Positions 34,650-43,668 of a stretch of DNA of 64,000 nucleotides are shown piece after piece; position 1 is the first letter of the stretch, and every line of letters begins with the position of its first letter. The notes below the pieces were generated by a model. The model had not been told where the DNA came from. It searched no databases and saw nothing but the letters and a program-made list of their open reading frames with translations. The position numbers were made by a program, and so were the translations under genes. The stretch is from Streptomyces sp. yr375. GTDB lineage: Bacteria > Actinomycetota > Actinomycetes > Streptomycetales > Streptomycetaceae. Location: contig NZ_FOFF01000003.1 of assembly GCF_900110755.1 (NCBI RefSeq), positions 186,001 through 250,000 on the forward strand, read 5' to 3'.

Positions 34650-35881
34650 GGAGCGGCCTCCTCGGCGGAGCGGTCGGTGTTGCCTGTGTGACGGGGGCGG
34701 CTGGGGTGGCCGGGGTGACTGAGGTGGTGGGGGTGGTCGGGGTCGTCGAAGCGGTCGGGGCGGAACGGTGTCAGGTTCAGTTCCGGGTTTTCGCCGGCGA
34801 GGATCCGTGCGATCAGGTGGCCGGTGCCGGTGGCGAGTCCGATGCCCGCGCCCTCGTGCCCGCAGGCGTGGAACAGCCCGGGCGCGCGGGGGTCGGGCCC
34901 GATGGCCGGCAGGTGGTCGGGCAGGTAGGGGCGGAAACCGAGATACGTGCGCATCACCCGTACGTGCTCCAGGAACGGGAACAGGCGCGTCGCCCCCGCC
35001 GCCAGGGCGCGTACGACCGGAAGTGAGAAGGAGCGGTCGAAGCCGACCCGTTCACGGCTCGCGCCGATCAGCACCGGCCCGGCGGCGGTGCCCTCGACGA
35101 CCGGTGAGGTCTGCAGGGCGGCCGAGTCGCTCGCCACGTCGGCCACGTAGTCGGCGGCGTACACCTTGTGCCGCACCCGGCGCGGCAGCGGCTCGGTGAC
35201 CAGGACGAAGCCCCGCCGGGGGAGTACCGGCAGGCCCACCCCCGCCAGCGCGGCGACCTCCGCGCCCCACGTCCCGGCCGCGTTCACTACGGTCGGCGCG
35301 AGGATGTCACCCCGGTCGGTCCGGACGCCCCGTACGGCACCGTCGGCGCCGCGCAGTATCCGCGTCACCGTGCGACCGGTCTCCAGCCGCGCACCCGAGG
35401 CCCGTACGAGGTGAGCGGCGGCCAGGGTGGGCATGACCTGGGCGTCCTGCGGATACAGCACACCGCCCGCAAGGCCGGGTGCCAAGTGCGGTTCAAGGTA
35501 AGGAAGTTGATCCGCCTTGACGTCGACTGTCGTTACCCCGGCCGCACGCTGTCCGACCGCCAGGTCCGTGAGGGCGGCGAGTGATGCAGGCGTGGACGCG
35601 ACGACGAGCCCTCCCTTGGGCTCGTACTCGACGGCCGCGCCCAGCTCTTGGGCCAGCTCGCCCCACAACCGCGCGGACAGCAAGGCCAGTTGGAGTTCGG
35701 GGCCGGGCTCCTTGTCGGAGACGAGGAGGTTGCCCTCGCCCGCGCCGGTGGTGCCGCCGGCCACCGGACCGCGGTCGACCAGGACCACCTCCAGCCCGGC
35801 GCGGGCCGCGTACAGCGCGCAGGCGGCGCCCACCATGCCCGCGCCGACGACCACGACGTCACCGCTCGGTCGCTTGGTCAC
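34646..35881 (-). CDS. D-hydroxyproline dehydrogenase beta subunit (DAO-family FAD oxidoreductase)
   Basis: A 411-residue DadA/D-amino-acid-oxidase-type flavoprotein. VVVVGAGMVGAACALYAARAG near residue 9 is the FAD loop; VVNAAGTWGAEVAALAG near 198 and FHACGHEGAGIGLATGTG near 337 are the usual DAO blocks. The C-terminal 40 residues are His/Pro/Asp-rich and repetitive (HPHHLSHPGHPSRPRH), unlike the family. It opens the operon; the GTG start has no strong ribosome site just upstream, so the start is less certain than elsewhere. It oxidises the D-hydroxyproline ring nitrogen position to the pyrroline. Confidence 0.88.
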   Translation of the reverse strand: MTKRPSGDVVVVGAGMVGAACALYAARAGLEVVLVDRGPVAGGTTGAGEGNLLVSDKEPGPELQLALLSARLWGELAQELGAAVEYEPKGGLVVASTPASLAALTDLAVGQRAAGVTTVDVKADQLPYLEPHLAPGLAGGVLYPQDAQVMPTLAAAHLVRASGARLETGRTVTRILRGADGAVRGVRTDRGDILAPTVVNAAGTWGAEVAALAGVGLPVLPRRGFVLVTEPLPRRVRHKVYAADYVADVASDSAALQTSPVVEGTAAGPVLIGASRERVGFDRSFSLPVVRALAAGATRLFPFLEHVRVMRTYLGFRPYLPDHLPAIGPDPRAPGLFHACGHEGAGIGLATGTGHLIARILAGENPELNLTPFRPDRFDDPDHPHHLSHPGHPSRPRHTGNTDRSAEEAAP

Positions 35882-35981
35882 GCCAGTAATATGTCACATG
35901 GTCCTGGGCGGAGGAAGACCGTTGACGGCGACCAGGAAGACCGCTCGGAGTTCGGCCTGAAGGGCCGAGTGGGAGGCGGCT

Positions 35982-36878
35982 TCAGTCGAACTCGCTGGGT
36001 TCCGGGGCCGGGGTACGGCCTTCCCGGACGTCCTTGAGTCGTGTGGTGCCCTGGCTGACCGCGTCCTTGGTGCTGTCGTGGTCGGCGCCGTCGAGTCCGC
36101 CGTTGGTGACCGTGATCGCGTCGTCCCCGACCCGTACGGCCGCGACGTCCAGGGTGAGCGTGACCGAGGAGCCGCCGGAGGCGCCCTGCACCGTCACCGT
36201 CAGACCCTGCCGGGCGTCGCCCACCTTGGGGAGGGAGTTCTCGATGACCTGCACAGTGCGTGTGGAGCCGTCGGGGGCGACCGCGTTGAACTGGTCGCAG
36301 GTGGTCGGCAGCGAATCCATCCAGTCCAACGACTTGTCGAGGGTGGCCCGTTGGTAGGCGCCGACCTGGTAAAGCAGCCGGGAGTCGCCCTCGGTGAAGC
36401 CGGTGAGCGCCGACGCGCCGGACGGACGGCCCAGGAGGTCGTCGTCGTAGAGACCGTCGAGGAGTCGTTGGCAGTCGGCGGGAGCTTGCGTCTTGGCCGT
36501 GAGGAACTGGGCGGCGTCGACCTTGCCGATGAGCAGCTTGTCCTGCCAGCTCGCGGCGGTCTTCACCTGCGTCCAGTCGTCCTCCAGGTCTCCCTCGGTG
36601 ATCAGCGCGGTCTGCGCGCCGGCCTTCGTGAGCGGCTTGATGACCGGCTTGGTCGGGGACGCGGTGGTGGCCCGTCCGGCGACGGGTTTGGCCGCGACGC
36701 CCGTACTGCTCGACGCGCTGTCGCCGCCCCCGTCGGAACAGGCCGCCGTGGCGAACAGCGTCCCGGCGGCGAGAGCGGCGGCCAGCAGACGGGCCGGGCT
36801 GGCGGGACGGGTCGGCCCTGCCGGGCCGGAGGGGCGGGCCGGGCAGGTCGGTCGGGACGACGAGCGAGGGGTGGTCAC
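35982..36878 (-). CDS. Putative lipoprotein of unknown function
   Basis: A 298-residue secreted protein. GTG at 36878 is chosen because AGGAGGTACCC lies directly upstream; the frame is open 14 codons further. A Pro/Ser-rich start is followed by LLAAALAAGTLFATAACSDG, a signal peptide with a cysteine at a lipobox-like site, then a Ser/Thr/Pro linker. The soluble domain (about residues 85-290) shows LITEGDLEDDWTQVK and a Cys pair around DCQRLLDGLYDD and PTTCDQFNAV. It resembles small sensor-like extracellular domains common in Streptomyces, but I cannot name a family. It is on the same strand as the hydroxyproline operon, 100 bases upstream of it, and probably separate. Confidence 0.75.
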   Translation of the reverse strand: MTTPRSSSRPTCPARPSGPAGPTRPASPARLLAAALAAGTLFATAACSDGGGDSASSSTGVAAKPVAGRATTASPTKPVIKPLTKAGAQTALITEGDLEDDWTQVKTAASWQDKLLIGKVDAAQFLTAKTQAPADCQRLLDGLYDDDLLGRPSGASALTGFTEGDSRLLYQVGAYQRATLDKSLDWMDSLPTTCDQFNAVAPDGSTRTVQVIENSLPKVGDARQGLTVTVQGASGGSSVTLTLDVAAVRVGDDAITVTNGGLDGADHDSTKDAVSQGTTRLKDVREGRTPAPEPSEFD

Positions 36879-37170
36879 GGGTACCTCCTGAGGACGGGTC
36901 GGCTGCCCCTGCCCCTCCACGGCACCACCGCCCAGGCCGCTCTACCAGCGCACTGAGCCGTACGAGTGACGCGGCGGGTGCGGCGGGCGACGGGTGGAGC
37001 GCGGGTGGAGGGGTGGGTGGAGCCGAGGGGCGGAGGTGTGGGCGCACGGGCGGGCGTGGCCGCAAAATGCGGGGTGGTTCGGGCCGGGGCCGGGGCATGA
37101 TGGGCGTCCCGTCGACCGACCGCGGCGACGGCGACGGTGATCATCGTCGGGAGAACGACCGGGGGCACCT

Positions 37171-37875
37171 GTGACCGTCACCAACATCCTGCTGTCCGGA
37201 ATCGTCGGCTCGACCGCCTACGGGCTCGCCCACGAAGGTTCCGACGTGGACCGCCTCGGCATGTTCGCCACCCCCACCGAGGACCTGCACGGCCTGAGCC
37301 GGCCGCAGGAGTCGCACGTCAGCACGGCACCCGACCGCACCCTGCACGAGGCCGCGAAGTGGTGCCGGCTCGCCCTCGGCGGCAACCCGACGGTGATGGA
37401 ACTCGTCTGGCTGCCGGACGAGTTGTACGAGGTGCGCACCCCACTTGGCGACGAACTCATCGCCCTCCGTACGACGTTGCTCAGCGCCGGGCGGGTGCGT
37501 GACGCCTATCTCGGCTACGCCACCCAGCAGTTCCGGAAGCTCCAGAACCGCAGCGAAGGCGACCGCGCCGGGGACACCCGCAACCGGACCGCCAAGCACG
37601 CCCGGCACCTCAAGAGACTCTGCACCCAGGGCTACGAGCTGTACGCCACAGGGCAGTTGACGATCCGGGTCGAGGACCCGGAGAGCTACCACCGGTTCGG
37701 CCGACAGGTCGCCGCCGACCCCGAGGCCGCGCTGCCGCTGCTGCGCGGGTTCGGGGACGCGTTCGCCGAGACGCGCAGCGCGCTGCCCGAACAGCCCGAC
37801 GAGGCGGCCGCCGACGCGTGGCTGCGCCGGGTGCGGAGGCAGTTCTATACGGCGACCCAGCCGACGCCCGTGTGA
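37171..37875 (+). CDS. Nucleotidyltransferase-superfamily protein (COG3541-like)
   Basis: A 234-residue protein with a GTG start. ILLSGIVGSTAYGLAHEGSDVDRLGMFATP at the N-terminus has the GS...SDxD pattern of the DNA polymerase beta-like nucleotidyltransferase fold (GSTAYGL, then SDVDRLG). A helical region follows (KHARHLKRLCTQGYELYATGQL, RDAYLGYATQQFRKLQ). Proteins of this group are widespread in phages and Streptomyces, with unproven substrates. The end of the gene runs into three 13-bp repeats. No operon partner is visible. Confidence 0.85.
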   Translation: MTVTNILLSGIVGSTAYGLAHEGSDVDRLGMFATPTEDLHGLSRPQESHVSTAPDRTLHEAAKWCRLALGGNPTVMELVWLPDELYEVRTPLGDELIALRTTLLSAGRVRDAYLGYATQQFRKLQNRSEGDRAGDTRNRTAKHARHLKRLCTQGYELYATGQLTIRVEDPESYHRFGRQVAADPEAALPLLRGFGDAFAETRSALPEQPDEAAADAWLRRVRRQFYTATQPTPV

Positions 37876-37909
37876 CGCGGGCGTGTGACGCGGGCGTGTG
37901 ACGCGGGCG
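37871..37909. repeat. Three 13-bp direct repeats overlapping the nucleotidyltransferase stop
   Basis: TGTGACGCGGGCG occurs three times without gaps; the first copy contains the stop codon (GTG TGA). Function unknown; it looks like slippage. Confidence 0.9.
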
Positions 37910-38025
37910 GTGCGAATAATTGGCGTGCCGGGCGCGCTGGTTCGCCTCTACACTCGCCGAAGACGAGCGCCGCCCACGACATGGCAGCGCAGCGCCGCAC
38001 CGAGACGAACGAGGGGAGCCCGGCC

Positions 38026-38130
38026 ATGCGTGACCACACCGCTGTCGCCTCTCCCCGCTCTCGCTACGAGGTGATCCTCGTGTCTTTGTCCGTCCGGTGC
38101 TTGCGGCGCGGCCGGCACCGGATGTCCTGA
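38026..38130 (+). CDS. Small basic ORF, possible leader peptide of the EF-G-like gene
   Basis: A 34-codon frame starting ATG behind a strong GAGGGGAG site (8 bases spacing), ending in VRCLRRGRHRMS. It lies 156 bases upstream of an EF-G paralogue and nothing else intervenes. The basic, Arg-rich end could slow ribosomes. A hairpin (38140-38155) begins 9 bases after its stop. This arrangement suggests translational attenuation, but coding is unproven. Confidence 0.4.
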   Translation: MRDHTAVASPRSRYEVILVSLSVRCLRRGRHRMS

Positions 38131-38139
38131 CGAACGGCT

Positions 38140-38155
38140 GAGCGTTCCAACGCTC
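38140..38155 (+). promoter_or_regulatory. Small perfect hairpin between the leader ORF and the EF-G-like gene
   Basis: GAGCGTT, CC, AACGCTC: a perfect 7-bp stem. A second short stem (TGACG-ACA-CGTCA) lies about 35 bases further on. Neither is followed by a U-run. They could form part of an attenuator with the small ORF. Confidence 0.35.
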
Positions 38156-38286
38156 CGTGCATACCCGCGTGTTGTCGACAGTATGAATCTGACGACACGT
38201 CATGCATGTTCTGCCTGCTGCTCTTTGCGGCCTTCGTCGGGAAATCGCGCTGCCCGTTCTCGGATACACCCGAAAGGCCAAGGGCC

Positions 38287-40443
38287 GTGCGCAACAACCT
38301 CGACCGTCACCTCTCCGCCGTGCGCAACCTGGGCATCCTCGCCCATGTCGACGCGGGCAAGACCACCGTCACCGAGCGGATCCTGTACGCCACCGGGACC
38401 ACGCACAAGCGCGGCGAGGTCCACGACGGCACGACCATCACCGACTTCGACCCCCAGGAGCGCGACCGTGGGATCACCATTTTCGCCGCGGCCGTCAGTT
38501 GCGACTGGGACGGTCACCGCTTCAACCTGATCGACACCCCCGGGCACGTCGACTTCGCCGACGAGGTGGAGCGATCCCTGCGGGTGCTCGACGGAGCGGT
38601 GGCGGTGTTCGACGCCGTCGCGGGCGTGGAGCCGCAGAGCGAGTCCGTGTGGCGGCAGGCCGACCGGCACGGCGTGCCGAGGATCGCGTTCGTCAACAAG
38701 CTGGACCGGGTCGGCGCCGACCTCGACTCTGCGGTGGAGTCGATCCGCTCACGACTCCATCCGGTCCCGCTGGTCGTCCAACTGCCGATCGGCGCGGAGA
38801 ACGCTTTCACCGGTGTCGTCGACCTGCTGCGCATGCGGGCGCTGACCTGGAACGACGGCGGTGACACGGCTGCCGGGACGGTCATCGAGGGGGTCGTCGA
38901 GGCGGCTGTACCGGAGGAGCTTCGGGAGGAGGCGCTGCGTCGGCGCCGACTGCTGGAGGAGGCTGTGGCGGAGCGGCACCCGGCCGCGCTGGAGGAGTTC
39001 TGCGACCGGGAGACACTCTCCGCCGAAACCCTCTCCGGGGCCCTGCGCGACCTGACCCGTACGGGTGACGGGGTGGTCGTGCTGTGCGGCTCGGCGTACC
39101 GCAACCGCGGGATCGAACCGCTGCTGGACGCTGTCGTCGCCTATCTGCCGTCGCCGCTGGACGTGCCGCCGGTATGCGGTATGCGTGACGCCGTTCACGG
39201 TGTGCAGGCTGGTGACGACGGTATGCAGGATGCCGTCGGCGAGCAGCGGTCAGCCGACCCCGCCGCGCCGTTCGCCGCCCTCGCGTTCAAGGTCAGCGCG
39301 ACGCCCACCGGCCGGCTCACCTACCTGCGGGTGTACTCGGGCACGATCGAGAAGGGAGACGCGGTATGGGAATCGGGCGCGCGGCGCACCGAGCGGATCG
39401 GGCGGATCCTGCGTGTGCAGGCCGACCGGCATGCGCAAGTGGATCGCGCGGTCGCCGGGGACATCGTGGCCGTGGTCGGGCTGAAGTCGGCGCGTGCGGG
39501 TTCGACTCTGTGCGCGCCGGGGGCACCGATCGTCCTCGAACCGCCGGGCGTCGCCGAACCGGTCGTCTCCGTGGCGGTCGAAGCACGTGCGAGCACCGAC
39601 ACGGACCGGCTGGCCTCGGCGCTCGCTCGACTGGCCGAGGAGGACCCGTCGTTGGTCGTCAGGACCGATCCCGAGACCGGTCAGACGGTGCTGTCGGGCA
39701 TGGGTGAACTGCATCTGGAGGTCGCGGTGGAGAAGGTCCGCCTTGGCCTCGGGGTGGAGGTCAACGTCGGCCGTCCGAGGGTGACTTATCGCGAGACGGT
39801 CGCCCGAGGCGTGTCCGGCCTGGTCTTCCGGCACGTCAAACAGGACGGTGGGGCAGGTCAGTTCGCGCATGTCGTGCTCGATGTTGAGCCCCTTGGTGCG
39901 GGAGGTGGCACCGAAATCGGTGCTGAGTCCGGGTTCGTGTTCAGCTCGGCCGTCGTCGGTGGGCGGGTGCCGCAGGAGTACGTCCGTGCTGTCGAGGCCG
40001 GCTGCCGTGATGCCCTTGCCGAGGGTCCCCTAGGTGGGCACCCGGTCACCGGGCTGCGGGTCACCCTGACCGACGGGGCGACCCATGTGAAGGACTCCTC
40101 CGAGACGGCCTTCCGCACGGCCGGCCGACTCGGGCTGCGGGAGGCCCTGCGTCGCTGCGCGATGGTCCTGCTGGAACCAGTCGTCGAGGTCACGGTCACC
40201 GTGCCCCAGGACGCGGTGGGCGGGGTCCTCGGTGACCTGGCCGCGCGGCGCGGGCGAGTCACCGACTCGACCGTGCGCGGCGGTTCGGCGGTGGTCACCG
40301 CCACCGTGCCGCTGGCCGAGCTGTTCGGCTACGCGACCCGGCTGCGCAGCCGCAGCCAGGGCCGGGGCACCTTCTCGGCCCGGCCGACGGGGTACGCCCC
40401 GGCCCCGGCGTCGGCGGTGGCCCCCGGGGCGACGGCGAAGTAG
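38287..40443 (+). CDS. Elongation factor G paralogue (translational GTPase)
   Basis: A 718-residue EF-G-like GTPase, probably not the housekeeping factor, since it is alone and not with rpsL/rpsG/tuf. GTG at 38287 follows [30 protein letters not shown] near residue 19 is G1, [10 protein letters not shown] the switch I end, DTPGHVDF near 80 G3, and [10 protein letters not shown] near 137 G4. Domains II-V follow, with [14 protein letters not shown] in domain III and [14 protein letters not shown] in IV. An extra segment with two similar pieces ([16 protein letters not shown]) sits at the G-domain/domain II junction. Such paralogues can assist ribosome recycling, ribosome rescue or antibiotic tolerance. 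Role here unknown. Confidence 0.88.
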   Translation: MRNNLDRHLSAVRNLGILAHVDAGKTTVTERILYATGTTHKRGEVHDGTTITDFDPQERDRGITIFAAAVSCDWDGHRFNLIDTPGHVDFADEVERSLRVLDGAVAVFDAVAGVEPQSESVWRQADRHGVPRIAFVNKLDRVGADLDSAVESIRSRLHPVPLVVQLPIGAENAFTGVVDLLRMRALTWNDGGDTAAGTVIEGVVEAAVPEELREEALRRRRLLEEAVAERHPAALEEFCDRETLSAETLSGALRDLTRTGDGVVVLCGSAYRNRGIEPLLDAVVAYLPSPLDVPPVCGMRDAVHGVQAGDDGMQDAVGEQRSADPAAPFAALAFKVSATPTGRLTYLRVYSGTIEKGDAVWESGARRTERIGRILRVQADRHAQVDRAVAGDIVAVVGLKSARAGSTLCAPGAPIVLEPPGVAEPVVSVAVEARASTDTDRLASALARLAEEDPSLVVRTDPETGQTVLSGMGELHLEVAVEKVRLGLGVEVNVGRPRVTYRETVARGVSGLVFRHVKQDGGAGQFAHVVLDVEPLGAGGGTEIGAESGFVFSSAVVGGRVPQEYVRAVEAGCRDALAEGPLGGHPVTGLRVTLTDGATHVKDSSETAFRTAGRLGLREALRRCAMVLLEPVVEVTVTVPQDAVGGVLGDLAARRGRVTDSTVRGGSAVVTATVPLAELFGYATRLRSRSQGRGTFSARPTGYAPAPASAVAPGATAK

Positions 40444-40483
40444 GCCCCGGATGCGACGGAGGGGCGTAGGCCTTCCGGGCTGT

Positions 40484-40524
40484 GGGGCGTAGGCCCCCGG
40501 CCCCGGACCGTGGGCCTACGCCCC
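40484..40524. terminator. 13-bp hairpin between convergent EF-G-like and beta-helix genes
   Basis: GGGGCGTAGGCCC at 40484-40496 pairs exactly with GGGCCTACGCCCC at 40512-40524. A further direct copy of GGGGCGTAGGCC lies at 40461-40472, so two alternative left arms exist. The site lies between the convergent stops and likely serves both. Confidence 0.8.
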
Positions 40525-40565
40525 CTACGGGTTCGTACGTCACCGCCCCTTGCTCGCGGGACGGT

Positions 40566-42374
40566 TCACGGGTACGAGACGATCGTCGACGGCACCGTGG
40601 ACGTACCGGAGGTCGGTGACCCGAGGTCGTTGATGACGTGCTCGTACTGGCCGTTGCCGCCGAGGGAGACCACCAGCAGGTCGTGGAACTTCACGCCCGG
40701 TGCGTTCGGGGCGGCGAAGCCGTGGTGCTGCACGATGGTCGGGTCGACGTTGTAGTAGCAGTAACTGCCCAGGCCCCAGCCCTCGTGCGCGGTGACATGG
40801 TCACCGACCTTGTAGGCGGCGTAGCCGTTCACCGCGCCGTTCTGGATCGCGGCCTGGTTCGGGGCGTCGTACGCCTTCTCGTTCTGGAAGAAGATCGTGC
40901 GGCCGCGCTCGCCGTACCACTGGACGTCGTACTTGTTGAAGTGCTCCACGAACAGGCCTGTGGCCAGTACGTCGTGGCCGTTGACGACGACGCCGTAGTC
41001 GGCGCGGTTGGTCTCCCAGCCGACGCCTTCGCCGTGGTCGGCCCGCCAGACCCAGGTGTGGTCGACGATCGTGTGACGGTTGTTGATCACCATGCTGGTC
41101 GTGGCCTTGCCGGGGCCTGCCCCGCCGATGCGGACGAACACGTCCTGGACGGTGGTGGGGTTGGCGGAGTGGTCGCGACAGGCTCCGGGCGGGCCGACTT
41201 CCAGCAGGGTGGCGGAGTTGACCGGCCCGGCGTCCACGAGGAAGCCCGCCAGCCGCACCCCGTCGACATCGGCGACCTTCAGCGCGCTGACGCCGTTGTC
41301 CGGGATCAGCGTGGCGTAACCCAGGCCCAGTACAACGGTGTTGGCGCGGTTCACTCGGATCGGCTGGTCGAGGTGGTAGATGCCGGGTGTCAGCAACAGG
41401 TTGAGTCCCTGCGCGAGCGCCTGGTTGAGGGTGGCCGCGGAGACGCCCGGCTGGGCGACGTAAAACCGGGACAGGGGCAGCGAGTTGCCGCGCGGTGTGC
41501 CGTTGCCCCAGGTGACGCCGCGCGCGTTGGTCCGCTTGGCGGGCAGGAAGACACGGAACTCGCCGTCGCCGCCGTCTCCGTCGACGTACAGGAAGGGCTT
41601 CTCGCGGGAGACCGGGGTCGTGTCGAGCGTGGTGTACGGCGGGCTGGGGAAGCTCTGGGCGGGGGCGCCCTCGACTCCCGAAAACACCATGTTCCACACG
41701 CCGTTGAGCCAGCCGCCGATCGCACTGTCCCGGGTGTACCACTGCTGCTGCGAGTACGGGCCGATCTCGCCCTCGATACGACTGTCGGCGATGTAGCCGC
41801 CGCTCGCCCAACCGTAGCCGGACGGCGCGAGGTTGAGGCCGCCGTATATGTGCATCCGGCGGAACGGGGCCGCTTGGGCGACCGCCCACCGGTTGGTACC
41901 GCTGACGGGGACGAGCGCGAGGTTCTCCGCCGAACGCCAGAAGTTCTGCGTCGCGTTGCCGCCGAACCAGCCCGCGTCGACCGTGACGTCTCCGTTGATG
42001 GTCGTGTCGTCGGGGGAGAGACCGAGGCCCGCGATCGAGGTGTAGAAGCCGAGTTGGGCGTTGAGGCCGTGATAGCTGCCGGGCTTGAACAGCAACGCGT
42101 AGCGTCCGGTGCCGAACTGGGCCGACTCCTGTTGCCGGAACACCTCGTCCAGTCGGGCCTGGATGTCCGGGGTCGAGGGGTCGAACACGAGGACGTTCGG
42201 GCCGAGGTCGCCACCACCCGGCAGGACGTGCGGACGCTTGCCGCGCGGTGCGGCCGAGGCCGACGCGGAGGCGAGGCCGGCAAGGGCGGGTGCTGCCACG
42301 GCTGTTGCGGCGGCGGCAGCGAGCATTGCCCTGCGGCGCACGGCGGGTGTGTCCGAAGGCGGGGTGTGGGGCAT
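40566..42374 (-). CDS. Secreted right-handed beta-helix protein (GH55/GH87-like), TAT signal
   Basis: A 602-residue exported protein; the ATG follows GAGGAGAGCCGCCC. The signal has a twin-arginine-type start (AVRRRAMLAAAAATAVAAPA) and ends near ASASAAP. The mature protein has repeated parallel-strand turns: LLLTPGIYHLDQPIRVNRAN, NTVVLGLGYATLIP, HTIVDHTWVWRADHG, GLFVEHFNKYDVQWYGERG. Related Streptomyces proteins are often annotated as 'adenylyl cyclase' or 'coagulation factor 5/8 type', but I see a beta-helix of the polysaccharide-active kind. Catalytic acids cannot be assigned with confidence. A LacI-type palindrome upstream suggests carbohydrate control, perhaps of a beta-glucan. Confidence 0.75.
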   Translation of the reverse strand: MPHTPPSDTPAVRRRAMLAAAAATAVAAPALAGLASASASAAPRGKRPHVLPGGGDLGPNVLVFDPSTPDIQARLDEVFRQQESAQFGTGRYALLFKPGSYHGLNAQLGFYTSIAGLGLSPDDTTINGDVTVDAGWFGGNATQNFWRSAENLALVPVSGTNRWAVAQAAPFRRMHIYGGLNLAPSGYGWASGGYIADSRIEGEIGPYSQQQWYTRDSAIGGWLNGVWNMVFSGVEGAPAQSFPSPPYTTLDTTPVSREKPFLYVDGDGGDGEFRVFLPAKRTNARGVTWGNGTPRGNSLPLSRFYVAQPGVSAATLNQALAQGLNLLLTPGIYHLDQPIRVNRANTVVLGLGYATLIPDNGVSALKVADVDGVRLAGFLVDAGPVNSATLLEVGPPGACRDHSANPTTVQDVFVRIGGAGPGKATTSMVINNRHTIVDHTWVWRADHGEGVGWETNRADYGVVVNGHDVLATGLFVEHFNKYDVQWYGERGRTIFFQNEKAYDAPNQAAIQNGAVNGYAAYKVGDHVTAHEGWGLGSYCYYNVDPTIVQHHGFAAPNAPGVKFHDLLVVSLGGNGQYEHVINDLGSPTSGTSTVPSTIVSYP

Positions 42375-42460
42375 GGGCGGCTCTCCTCGGCGCAGGCCGC
42401 TCGAAGCAAACGGCCGTTTTGGTGATCGGCTGATCCAAGTAGGTGAACGGAGACCAGGTT

Positions 42461-42474
42461 TGAGAGCGCTCTCT
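42461..42474. promoter_or_regulatory. LacI-family type operator upstream of the beta-helix gene
   Basis: GAGAGCGCTCTC (42462-42473) is a perfect 12-bp palindrome with the central GCGC typical of Streptomyces LacI/CebR sites (consensus near TGGGAGCGCTCCCA). It lies 88 bases upstream of the secreted beta-helix gene, in the 305-base divergent gap shared with the alpha/beta hydrolase gene. The rest of the gap shows no gene. Confidence 0.6.
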
Positions 42475-42679
42475 CGGCGCTGAATGCTTCAACTACCCGA
42501 ACGTGCGCGTCAAGTGGCGGGACGGGAGTTGCCCGGAGTGTGCGGGAATTGTTGACGTGCTGCTGCTGGTGCCACTGCCACGGCCTGCGGAGGCGGTACC
42601 TCGACGAAAGTCCTTCAGCCGGGCCGGAAGGAACCAGAACCCGGTTGCCCGCCGCGCCCCGCGCTGTGAGGCTCGCCCC

Positions 42680-43534
42680 ATGTCCACCTTCACCGCCCCC
42701 GACGGAACCCGCCTCGCCCACCACGAGTCGGGGGACGGCCCGCCGCTGGTCTGTCTGCCCGGCGGCCCCATGCAGTCCGCCGCCTACCTGGGCGACCTCG
42801 GCGGTCTCGCCGCCCACCGCCGCCTGATCGGCCTCGATCTCAGGGGCACCGGCGAGTCGGCCGCCCCGGCGGACACCGCGTCGTACCGCTGCGACCGCCA
42901 GGTCGACGACGTCGAGGCCCTGCGCGAGCACCTCGGGCTCGACCGGCTCGACCTGCTCGCGCACTCCGCCGGCGCCAACCTGGCGCTCCTGTACGCCGCC
43001 CGTCACCCGGAACGCGTCAGCCGCCTCCTGCTGATCACGCCGAGCGTGTACGCGGTCGGCCTCGGGATCACCGCCGAGGACCGTCTGACAACCGCCTGCC
43101 TGCGCCACGACGAGCCGTGGTTCGCCTCGGCCTACGCGGCGCTGGAAGTGGTCACCGCCGGCCGGGGCACCGCTGACTCCTGGCAGGCCATCGCCCCTTT
43201 CTTCCATGCCCGTTGGGACGACGAGGCCCGGGCCTTCGACGCGGCAGGCGAGAAGCAGCGGAACGACGAAGCGGCGGCCGGGTACGCCGCCGAGGGCGTC
43301 TTCGCCCCGACCGCCACCCGGGAGGCCCTTGCCGCCTTCCCGTCCCCGGTCCTGCTCCTCGCCGGCGAAGCGGACGTGTCGGGTCCGCCGCGCGTGATGC
43401 GGGAGTTCGCGGAACTGTTCCCGAAGGCCCAGTTCGTCGTGCAGCCGGGGGCGGGGCACTTTCCGTGGCGAGACGATCCCGAGCGGTTCGTGACGACGGT
43501 GGGGCGGTTTGTTGACGGCGGATCGCCGGGCTGA
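42680..43534 (+). CDS. Alpha/beta hydrolase (proline iminopeptidase-like)
   Basis: A 284-residue alpha/beta hydrolase. The ATG at 42680 is in GCTCGCCCCATG with only a weak ribosome site; frames upstream lack similarity. LVCLPGGPMQSAAYLGDL near residue 25 holds the HGG-like oxyanion loop (PGGP), LDLRGTGESA near 57 is the conserved turn, and LLAHSAGANLALLYAARHPE near 94 contains the nucleophile serine in AHSAG instead of GxSxG. LLAGEADVSGP near 232 supplies the Asp and GAGHFPWRD near 261 the His. The catalytic triad is complete. Substrate unknown; the PGGP loop is common in proline iminopeptidases. Confidence 0.88.
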   Translation: MSTFTAPDGTRLAHHESGDGPPLVCLPGGPMQSAAYLGDLGGLAAHRRLIGLDLRGTGESAAPADTASYRCDRQVDDVEALREHLGLDRLDLLAHSAGANLALLYAARHPERVSRLLLITPSVYAVGLGITAEDRLTTACLRHDEPWFASAYAALEVVTAGRGTADSWQAIAPFFHARWDDEARAFDAAGEKQRNDEAAAGYAAEGVFAPTATREALAAFPSPVLLLAGEADVSGPPRVMREFAELFPKAQFVVQPGAGHFPWRDDPERFVTTVGRFVDGGSPG

Positions 43535-43668
43535 GACGGGTGCGGACGCCGGTCGTTCACGCGATCGAGTGATCCTCCGGCGGACGGGCACGAGCGAAAT
43601 CGGCCGACCGTTGTGCGGATGACGGGACCTTCCCGTCAGTGAGGATCACATGGCGTACGGGGGTACAC

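Noticed and set aside
37910..38025. Promoter with -35/-10 boxes before the leader ORF
   Set aside because: TTGGCG and TACACT are present but 23 bases apart, too far for a convincing sigma-70-type promoter.
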